A DNA stretch of 64,000 nucleotides, taken from Pseudomonas sp. MAG733B. GTDB taxonomy: Bacteria; Pseudomonadota; Gammaproteobacteria; Pseudomonadales; Pseudomonadaceae. A program made the translations under genes and the position numbers. The notes under the pieces are model-generated. The model worked only from the letters and a program-made list of their open reading frames with translations. It was not told the origin of the DNA and did not search any database. Location of the stretch: positions 124,001 through 188,000 of the forward strand of contig NZ_CP145732.1 in the NCBI RefSeq assembly GCF_036884845.1, read 5' to 3'. Shown in pieces: positions 57,974 to 64,000 of the stretch; position 1 is the stretch's first letter, and each line of letters begins with the position of its first letter.

Positions 57974-59472
57974 GAACGCTCCCGCTCGGCAAACAGTGCC
58001 TGGACAAAGGGTTCAGCTTCAAAAGTGCGCAAATCGTCGATGCCTTCGCCGACGCCGATGTAACGGATCGGCAAGCCAAACTGCTTGGCCAGGGCAAAGA
58101 TCACCCCGCCCTTGGCGGTGCCGTCGAGTTTGGTCAGCGCCAGGCCGGTCAGTTCGACGGTCTGGTTGAATTGCTTTGCCTGGTTGATGGCGTTCTGGCC
58201 GGTGCCGGCGTCGAGTACCAGCAACACTTCGTGCGGCGCGTCGGCGTCGAGCTTACTGATGACCCGTCGAACCTTTTTCAACTCTTCCATCAGGTTGTCT
58301 TTGGTGTGCAGGCGACCGGCGGTATCAGCGATCAGCACATCGATGCCACGGGCCTTGGCGGCCTGCACGGCGTCGAAGATCACCGACGCGGAGTCGGCGC
58401 CAGTGTGCTGGGCGATCACCGGGATCTTGTTGCGCTCACCCCAGACCTGCAATTGCTCAACGGCGGCGGCGCGGAAGGTGTCGCCGGCGGCGAGCATGAC
58501 TTTCTTGCCTTCCAGTTGCAGCTTCTTCGCCAATTTGCCGATAGTGGTGGTCTTGCCGGCGCCGTTGACGCCGACCACCAGAATCACGAACGGCTTGTTC
58601 TGCGAGGTGATTTTCAGCGGTTGCTCGACAGGCTTGAGCATCGCTGCCAGCTCGGCTTGCAGGGATTTGTACAGCGCATCGGCATCGGCCAGTTCTTTGC
58701 GCGCGACTTTTTGGGTCAGGCGCTGAATGATCACCGAAGTGGCCTCGACGCCTACATCGGCGGTCAACAGGCGGGTTTCGAGGTCATCGAGCAATTCGTC
58801 ATCGATGGCTTTCTTGCCCAGGAACAGGCTGGCCATGCCTTCGCCGATGCTGGCACTGGTCTTGGACAGGCCTTGCTTGAGACGGGCGAAGAAACCGGCT
58901 TTGGATTCTTCGGTGCGTACCGGCTCGACTGGAGTCTCGACTGGCGCTGCGGCGATGGGCTCAATTGCAGGTGCAGGTGCAGGTGCAGGTGCAGGCTCGG
59001 GCTCGGGCATTTGAACGGCTGGTGCTACCGGCGCTACGAATGCCGGAACGACAGGCTCGGGCGCAACCTCAACGACAGGCTCAACCTCCGGCACTTGAAC
59101 CGGCTCAGCTGCCAACGCGGTCGGCGCTGGAATCGGCGGCGTCACATGCGGCGCCAACTCATCTTCGACCAGCGCCACCGGCTCTTCCGCCACCGGCAAG
59201 GTCAACCAAGGCTCGGCGACCGAAGCCAGCGGCAACTCGGCCACGACATCGTTTATAGGCTCGATGACCGGCTGCAGCACCGATTCGGCGATCGGCAACA
59301 CCACCGGCGCAGGCTCAGCTTCTATTACCGGCGCCGGCGCGGTTGTTGGCTCAGGAAGTGGCTGTGGCTGTTCGACGACGGCTTCCTGCGGCTTTTTGCG
59401 CAGCCATCCGAACAGGCTTTTCTTCTCGCCAGCCGCAGCTGGGGTCTTCTTGTCGTCGTTGGAACCAAACAT
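57970..59472 (-). CDS. ftsY: Signal recognition particle receptor FtsY
   Basis: FtsY is the membrane-associated SRP receptor GTPase that docks ribosomes for membrane-protein insertion. The 500-residue protein has an N-terminal amphipathic start (FGWLRKKPQ), a long Pro/Ala/Glu/Val-rich A domain (about 30-190) and the NG GTPase domain with G1 GVNGAGKTTTIGKLA, DTAGR and LTKLDG. The A domain carries a Pro-Ala run encoded by a hexanucleotide repeat. It begins the ftsY-ftsE-ftsX operon. Confidence 0.97.
   Translation of the reverse strand: MFGSNDDKKTPAAAGEKKSLFGWLRKKPQEAVVEQPQPLPEPTTAPAPVIEAEPAPVVLPIAESVLQPVIEPINDVVAELPLASVAEPWLTLPVAEEPVALVEDELAPHVTPPIPAPTALAAEPVQVPEVEPVVEVAPEPVVPAFVAPVAPAVQMPEPEPAPAPAPAPAIEPIAAAPVETPVEPVRTEESKAGFFARLKQGLSKTSASIGEGMASLFLGKKAIDDELLDDLETRLLTADVGVEATSVIIQRLTQKVARKELADADALYKSLQAELAAMLKPVEQPLKITSQNKPFVILVVGVNGAGKTTTIGKLAKKLQLEGKKVMLAAGDTFRAAAVEQLQVWGERNKIPVIAQHTGADSASVIFDAVQAAKARGIDVLIADTAGRLHTKDNLMEELKKVRRVISKLDADAPHEVLLVLDAGTGQNAINQAKQFNQTVELTGLALTKLDGTAKGGVIFALAKQFGLPIRYIGVGEGIDDLRTFEAEPFVQALFAERERS
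58966..58995 (-). repeat. In-frame hexanucleotide repeat in ftsY
   Basis: Five tandem copies of TGCAGG on the plus strand (30 bases) encode a Pro-Ala run in the FtsY A domain. Each unit adds two residues and keeps frame, so slippage would only change linker length. Confidence 0.8.
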
Positions 59473-59756
59473 GGAGGACGGCTATCTCACGGTAGCGACG
59501 CGCCAATGGCGCCCCGGCAAATAAATATTCGATGCAGAACAGACTGCGATTGACCCAGCTTGTTCACGCGCAACATTTTGTCGAGGCGCTCATCGGCGCC
59601 TCAAAGAATCGATTTGTCATAGGACTAAAGCAGCAAAATCGGCGAAAAAGCGGAATTCTGTTGATAAATTCACACCTTCCGTCGTAAACCCATTCAACCT
59701 GATCAAGCATAAAGGCCTGATAGGCGTGGCCGCCGCTAAAACGGATCAGTATCCTA
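59473..59756. other. Intergenic region before ftsY
   Basis: This 284-bp stretch should hold the ftsY promoter on the minus strand. A short hairpin (GAGGCGC at 59583-59589 with GCGCCTC at 59596-59602) has no T tract on either side. A 68-codon open frame across 59564-59770 on the minus strand lacks a family match and is not called. Confidence 0.4.
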
Positions 59757-60021
59757 GGGCGTGTCATCAAGCATTACCAGTACCGCGTGGCCGCCTGAAA
59801 ACGAGCCAGGCAAGGCGCAGGCCGTAGGGAATGTGCTTTCCTTCCCAAGGACTGCAACGCAGCATGGCCCGTTTTCAGGCACCACCCGGAGGGCCGGTCC
59901 TGAGAGTGCGCAGGGCTGCGTTGCTCGGAGTTTATTTGGAATGACCAAACTACACTCCTCGCGCCTTGCCCTGCGCACTCTCAGGACCGGCGCGGTACTG
60001 GTAATGCTTGATGACACGCCC
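59757..60021. repeat. 265-bp nested inverted repeat
   Basis: The element has perfect 31-base terminal arms (59757-59787 and 59991-60021, starting GGGCGTGTCATCAAGC and ending with its reverse complement). Inside it are two further hairpins: arms 59793-59803/59870-59880 (GCCTGAAAACG) and a perfect 23-base pair of arms 59894-59916/59968-59990 (CCGGTCCTGAGAGTGCGC...). The second inner arm directly abuts the right terminal arm. It can fold as a branched cruciform in DNA or RNA. No transposase gene is inside, and I see no target-site duplication. It may be a member of a long inverted-repeat family of P. fluorescens genomes, which cannot be checked here. Confidence 0.85.
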
Positions 60022-60078
60022 TACCTCTCGCCCGCTGACGCTAAGACCTAGCGGGCAGCCCCAAAGGTTTAAACACGA

Positions 60079-61434
60079 ATGAATGCTCTAGCCCGCCGCG
60101 CCGCAGGCCTGCTGCTCAGCACAGTTTGTCTGCCCCTCTCGGCCCTGGCTGCCGATCCACAACCGACCCACGAATTCACCCTCGACAACGGCTTGAAGGT
60201 CGTCGTGCGCGAAGACCATCGCGCGCCTGTGGTGGTTTCCCAGGTCTGGTACAAGGTTGGTTCCAGCTACGAGACACCGGGTCAGACCGGCCTGTCCCAC
60301 GCCCTGGAACACATGATGTTCAAGGGCAGCGAGAAAGTCGGCCCCGGCGAAGCGTCGCTGATCCTGCGCGACCTCGGCGCCGAAGAGAACGCCTTCACCA
60401 GTGACGACTTCACCGCGTACTACCAGGTCCTGGCCCGCGACCGCCTGGGCGTGGCCTTCGAACTGGAAGCCGACCGCATGGCCAGCCTGCGCCTGCCACC
60501 GGACGAGTTCGCCCGGGAAATCGAAGTCATTAAAGAAGAGCGTCGCCTGCGTACCGACGACAAACCCATGTCCAAGGCCTACGAGCGCTTCAAGGCCATG
60601 GCGTACCCGGCCAGCGGCTATCACACGCCGACCATCGGCTGGATGGCGGACCTGGACCGCATGAAAGTCGAAGAGCTGCGCCACTGGTATGAATCCTGGT
60701 ACGTCCCGAACAACGCCACGCTGGTGGTCGTCGGCGACGTGACGCCTGAGGAAGTCAAAACCCTGGCCCAGCGCTACTTCGGTCCGATCGCCAAACGTGA
60801 TGTGCCTGCCGCGAAAAAACCGCTGGAACTGGCCGAACCCGGCGAACGCCAGATCACCCTGCACGTGAAGACCCAATTGCCGAGCCTGATGCTGGCTTTC
60901 AACGTGCCGAGCATCGCTACTGCTGAAGACAAGCGCTCGGTGAATGCCTTGCGTCTGATTTCCGCGTTGCTTGATGGCGGCTATAGCGCGCGCATTCCGA
61001 CTCAACTGGAACGCGGAGAAGAGCTGGTGTCCGGCGGTTCGTCGAGCTACGACGCCTACACCCGCGGCGACAGTCTGTTCACCTTGTCGGCAACACCGAA
61101 CAGCCAGAAAAAGAAAACCATCGCCCAGGCCGAAGCCGGTTTGTGGAAGCTGCTTGAACAGCTGAAAACCACCGCACCGACCACTGAAGAACTGGAGCGC
61201 GTGCGCGCGCAGGTTATCGCCGGGCTCGTCTACGAGCGCGATTCGATCACCAGCCAGGCCACCGCCATCGGTCAACTGGAAACCGTCGGCCTGTCCTGGA
61301 AACTGATGGACACCGAACTCGCCGACCTGGAAAGCGTGACCCCGGAAGACATCCAGAAAGCCGCCAAGCTGTATTTCACCCGCGAACGTCTCAGCGTCGC
61401 CCATGTACTGCCGGAGGAGACGACTCATGAGTGA
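60079..61434 (+). CDS. M16 family zinc metallopeptidase (catalytic partner)
   Basis: The 451-residue protein has a signal peptide (residues 1-24, ending LAA) and an M16 (pitrilysin-type) peptidase fold. The inverted zinc motif HxxEH is intact: His74, Glu77, His78 in GLSHALEHMMFKG, with a downstream EENAFTSDD that should give the third ligand region. It should degrade peptides in the periplasm, as half of a two-protein M16B peptidase whose second half is the next gene. The two genes overlap by eight bases. Confidence 0.92.
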   Translation: MNALARRAAGLLLSTVCLPLSALAADPQPTHEFTLDNGLKVVVREDHRAPVVVSQVWYKVGSSYETPGQTGLSHALEHMMFKGSEKVGPGEASLILRDLGAEENAFTSDDFTAYYQVLARDRLGVAFELEADRMASLRLPPDEFAREIEVIKEERRLRTDDKPMSKAYERFKAMAYPASGYHTPTIGWMADLDRMKVEELRHWYESWYVPNNATLVVVGDVTPEEVKTLAQRYFGPIAKRDVPAAKKPLELAEPGERQITLHVKTQLPSLMLAFNVPSIATAEDKRSVNALRLISALLDGGYSARIPTQLERGEELVSGGSSSYDAYTRGDSLFTLSATPNSQKKKTIAQAEAGLWKLLEQLKTTAPTTEELERVRAQVIAGLVYERDSITSQATAIGQLETVGLSWKLMDTELADLESVTPEDIQKAAKLYFTRERLSVAHVLPEETTHE

Positions 61435-62917
61435 ACATAAAAAACCGCGCCTGGCCCTGCTTGGCCTGATCGCCGTCGCCCTGATCGGGTCCGCCGCGTT
61501 CTATTTCTCGAAGACCGACGAGTCCAATGCCAGCGAAGCACTGGACAAGGCCAAGGCCAGCCAGAAGCTGCAATCGCTGACCGAACTCAACGGCAAGGCA
61601 CCAAGTCACCGCAAACTCGACGTGCAAACCTGGAGCACCGCCGAAGGCGCCAAAGTCTTGTTTGTCGAAGCCCGTGAGCTGCCAATGTTCGACATGCGCC
61701 TGATCTTTTCCGCCGGCAGCAGCCAGGACGGTGACGCACCTGGCCTGGCCCTGCTGACCAACGCCATGCTCAATGAAGGCGTGGCGGGTAAAGACGTCAG
61801 CGCCATCGCCCAAGGCTTCGAAGGCCTGGGTGCCGATTTCGGCAACGGTGCCTACAAAGACATGGCGGTTGCGTCGCTGCGTAGCCTCAGCGCCGCGGAC
61901 AAACGTGAGCCAGCGTTGAAGCTGTTCGCAGAAGTCGTCGGCAAACCGACCTTCCCTGCTGACTCGTTCACCCGCATCAAGAACCAGATGCTCGCCGGCT
62001 TCGAATACCAGAAACAGAACCCCGGCAAACTGGCCAGCCTCGAGCTGATGAACCGCTTGTATGGCGACCATCCGTACGCGCACGCCAGCGATGGCACGGC
62101 GAAAACCGTTCCGACCGTGACCCTGGCGCAACTGCGTGCTTTCCACGAGAAAGCCTACGCGGCCGGCAACGTGGTGATCGCACTGGTTGGCGACTTGTCC
62201 CGCGCCGAAGCCGAAGCCATCGCCGCACAGGTTTCCGCCGCCCTTCCCAAAGGCCCGGCCCTGCCGAAAATCGCCCAACCCACCGAACCCAAGGCCAGCA
62301 TCGGCCACATCGAGTTCCCGTCCAAGCAGACCAACCTGATGCTCGCGCAACTGGGTATCGACCGCGACGATCCGGACTACGCAGCATTGTCCATGGGCAA
62401 CCAGATCCTCGGTGGTGGCGGTTTCGGCACTCGACTGATGAGCGAAGTGCGCGAGAAACGCGGCCTGGCCTATGGCGTATATTCGGGCTTCAGTCCGATG
62501 CAGGCGCGCGGCCCGTTCATGATCAACCTGCAAACCCGCGCCGAGATGAGCGAAGGCACACTGAAGCTGGTGCAGGACGTTCTGGCGGACTACCTTGAAA
62601 CCGGTCCGACCGAAAAAGAACTCGACGACGCCAAGCGTGAACTGGCCGGCAGCTTCCCGCTGTCCACCGCCAGCAACGCCGATATCGTCGGTCAGTTGGG
62701 CGCCATTGGCTTCTATAATCTGCCGTTGAGCCATCTGGAAGACTTCATGCAGCAGTCCCAGAACCTGACCGTCGAGCAAGTCAAAGCGGCCATGAACAAA
62801 CACCTGAGCACGGACAAAATGGCCATCGTCAGCGCTGGCCCGACCGTGCCGCAAAAGCCGTTACCGGCCCCTACTGATAAACCTGCCGAGCAACCGCTCG
62901 GGGTTCCGGAGCATTAA
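61427..62917 (+). CDS. M16 family peptidase homologue without zinc site (non-catalytic partner)
   Basis: The 496-residue protein has an N-terminal membrane anchor or signal segment (about 9-27) and an M16 fold. The HxxEH site is lost: the aligned segment reads GLALLTNAMLNEG (Leu109, Asn112 and Ala113 in place of His, Glu, His). The Arg/Tyr segment that binds substrate (GTRLMSEVREKRGLAYGVYSGF, in part) is kept, as in the inactive partners of M16B heterodimers. GGAGGAGA precedes the ATG at 61427. Its stop overlaps the rsmD start (TAATG). Confidence 0.9.
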   Translation: MSEHKKPRLALLGLIAVALIGSAAFYFSKTDESNASEALDKAKASQKLQSLTELNGKAPSHRKLDVQTWSTAEGAKVLFVEARELPMFDMRLIFSAGSSQDGDAPGLALLTNAMLNEGVAGKDVSAIAQGFEGLGADFGNGAYKDMAVASLRSLSAADKREPALKLFAEVVGKPTFPADSFTRIKNQMLAGFEYQKQNPGKLASLELMNRLYGDHPYAHASDGTAKTVPTVTLAQLRAFHEKAYAAGNVVIALVGDLSRAEAEAIAAQVSAALPKGPALPKIAQPTEPKASIGHIEFPSKQTNLMLAQLGIDRDDPDYAALSMGNQILGGGGFGTRLMSEVREKRGLAYGVYSGFSPMQARGPFMINLQTRAEMSEGTLKLVQDVLADYLETGPTEKELDDAKRELAGSFPLSTASNADIVGQLGAIGFYNLPLSHLEDFMQQSQNLTVEQVKAAMNKHLSTDKMAIVSAGPTVPQKPLPAPTDKPAEQPLGVPEH

Positions 62918-63531
62918 TGGCTACTTCCCGTCCTAAAAAACCTGTTCACAACGTGCACAACGGCGTGAACCAACTGCGCATCATCGGCGGCGAATGGCGC
63001 AGCCGTAAGCTGAGCTTCCCCGATGCCCCGGGCCTGCGTCCGACGCCGGACCGGGTGCGTGAAACCCTGTTCAACTGGCTTGCGCCGTACGTTGCGGGTG
63101 CCAAGGTGCTCGACCCGTTCACCGGTAGCGGCGCGCTGTTCCTCGAAGCCTTGTCCCGTGGCGCGGCCATGGGTCAGGCGCTGGATGCCAGCAGTATCGC
63201 GGTGTCCAGCCTCAAGGAGCATCTGGGAACGTTGCGCTGCACCACCGGCCAGGTCCAGACCGCCGATGCCCTGCGCTATCTGGAAACCCAGACCGCCACG
63301 GCTTACGACCTGGTGTTCCTCGACCCGCCGTTCAACCAGAACCTGCTGCCCGCCGTGTGCAAATTGCTCGAAGAGCGCCAATGGCTGGCCGAGGACGCGT
63401 GGGTGTACACCGAAAGCGAATCCGCACCGTCGACGCTCGGCCTGCCGGGCAACTGGCGCCTGCACCGCGAGCAAAAATCCGGGCGGGTCTATTATTCGTT
63501 GTGGCAACGTATGGCAGAGATCGCCGGTTAA
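62917..63531 (+). CDS. rsmD: 16S rRNA m2G966 methyltransferase
   Basis: RsmD methylates N2 of G966 in 16S rRNA, using SAM. The 204-residue protein has an N-terminal basic tail, the SAM motif VLDPFTGSGALFLEALSRGA and the catalytic DPPF in VFLDPPFNQNLL. Its start overlaps the stop of the second M16 gene by one base, so it is coupled to it. Confidence 0.96.
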   Translation: MATSRPKKPVHNVHNGVNQLRIIGGEWRSRKLSFPDAPGLRPTPDRVRETLFNWLAPYVAGAKVLDPFTGSGALFLEALSRGAAMGQALDASSIAVSSLKEHLGTLRCTTGQVQTADALRYLETQTATAYDLVFLDPPFNQNLLPAVCKLLEERQWLAEDAWVYTESESAPSTLGLPGNWRLHREQKSGRVYYSLWQRMAEIAG

Positions 63532-63593
63532 TCGACCGGCCTGAACAAGGCGCGCACCGCACACAGGCGCGCGCCGCTGCATCGAGAACAATC

Positions 63594-64000
63594 GTGTCCC
63601 ATCCGTCAGAACGCTTCACCCCCGCCTTCGGCCTCGGCAACCCGCACTTGCAGACCTTGTGGGGGCCGCTGTGGCGAAAAACCACGCACATCGAACGCCA
63701 ACGTGAACGCTTGTGGCTCGAAGATGGCGACTTCCTCGACCTTGACTGGCACGGACCGCACAGCGTTGATGCGCCGTTGGTGCTGGTGCTGCACGGGCTG
63801 ACCGGCTCGTCTAACTCGCCTTACGTGGCCGGGATGCAAAAAACCCTGGGTGACCGAGGATGGGCCAGTGTTGCGCTGAACTGGCGTGGCTGCTCCGGCG
63901 AACCCAATCTGCTGCCGCGCAGCTACCACTCCGGCGCCAGCGAAGATCTCGCCGAAGCCATCAAGCATCTGCGGGCCAAGCGGCCTCTGGCGCCGCTGTA
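63594..64000 (+). CDS. YheT-type alpha/beta hydrolase (partial, runs off the window)
   Basis: From a GTG at 63594 (GAGAACAATC upstream) the frame is open to the end of the window, 135 codons. The start matches YheT-family hydrolases: FTPAFGLGNPHLQTLWG near the N terminus, then the oxyanion segment LVLHGLTGSSNSPYVAGM and the NWRGCSGEPN loop that comes before the nucleophile. The catalytic serine would lie past base 64000. The substrate is unknown. It follows rsmD after 62 bases. Confidence 0.85.
   Translation, partial: MSHPSERFTPAFGLGNPHLQTLWGPLWRKTTHIERQRERLWLEDGDFLDLDWHGPHSVDAPLVLVLHGLTGSSNSPYVAGMQKTLGDRGWASVALNWRGCSGEPNLLPRSYHSGASEDLAEAIKHLRAKRPLAPL

Noticed and set aside
58171..59553. A 460-codon open frame on the plus strand opposite ftsY
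   Set aside because: Shadow of ftsY; the Arg/Cys-rich low-complexity part is the reverse reading of the FtsY Pro/Ala/Glu linker.
59564..59770. A 68-codon minus-strand frame upstream of ftsY
   Set aside because: No clear ribosome site and no family match; it would start inside the nested inverted repeat.

Overview
The window is about 64 kb of a high-GC gammaproteobacterial chromosome, almost certainly a Pseudomonas of the P. fluorescens group. Grounds: near-complete pseudomonad gene blocks in familiar order (pilGHIJ-chpA with gshB-tonB3-algH-yqgF-pyrR-pyrB-pyrC'; pilT-yggS-proC-yggT-metX-metW-rdgB-hemW; thiSG-trmB; mtgA; rpoH-ftsX-ftsE-ftsY; two M16 proteases and rsmD), an SAH riboswitch in front of ahcY, and many palindromic repeats of the REP/REPIN kind typical of fluorescent pseudomonads. 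I see no rRNA, tRNA, CRISPR array, transposase or integrase.

Layout. 1-1.9 kb: an ExoU-like patatin phospholipase (a type III effector family), probably cut at its 5' end by the window edge. 1.9-6.1 kb: a formate/nitrite-type channel, an acyl-CoA thioesterase, and the methyl-cycle genes ahcY and metF. 6.1-11.5 kb: an orphan glycosyltransferase-like gene, a solute-binding protein, the DEAD-box helicase rhlE, and a cytochrome b561/YceI pair. 11.5-12.9 kb: a small AT-richer island with a bulb-type lectin gene and, convergent to it, a 53-codon lipoprotein gene. 12.9-18 kb: a secreted amine oxidase with a Lys/Pro/Ala tail, bioA, rsmE and a hemolysin-III-type membrane protein. 18-26.3 kb: the malonate decarboxylase system (mdcABCDEGH-madLM on the minus strand, converging on mdcR). 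26.5-36.6 kb: the Pil-Chp chemosensory operon that controls type IV pili, here without pilK or chpB. 36.8-42.7 kb: gshB, tonB3, algH, yqgF and the pyrimidine genes. 42.8-47.5 kb: a TM2 protein, an NlpC/P60 peptidase, pilT, yggS, proC, yggT. 47.7-52.1 kb: metX-metW, DUF4426, rdgB, hemW, DUF3392. 52.2-55.2 kb: thiS-thiG-trmB, a DUF423 protein, mtgA. 55.3-59.5 kb: rpoH and the ftsY-ftsE-ftsX operon. 59.5-64 kb: a 265-bp nested inverted repeat, two M16 peptidases, rsmD, and the start of a YheT-type hydrolase that runs off the end.

How the genes work together. AhcY and MetF both serve methionine/SAM turnover, and MetX/MetW feed homoserine into the same pathway. The mdc block encodes the whole malonate pathway: import (MadLM), the four-subunit decarboxylase (MdcA, C, D, E), the prosthetic-group synthase and transferase (MdcB, MdcG), the malonyl transferase that primes the carrier (MdcH), and the regulator (MdcR). 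PilG, PilH, PilI, PilJ, ChpA and ChpC form a chemotaxis-like pathway for pilus motors, and PilT, the retraction motor, lies 8 kb away.

The points most worth a second look are the ExoU-like effector without a chaperone gene beside it, the lectin/small-lipoprotein island, the nested inverted repeat at 59757-60021, and the Pil-Chp locus that has lost its receptor methylation enzymes. I did not find a clearly new multi-gene defence or biosynthetic system; most of the window is conserved Pseudomonas core genome.
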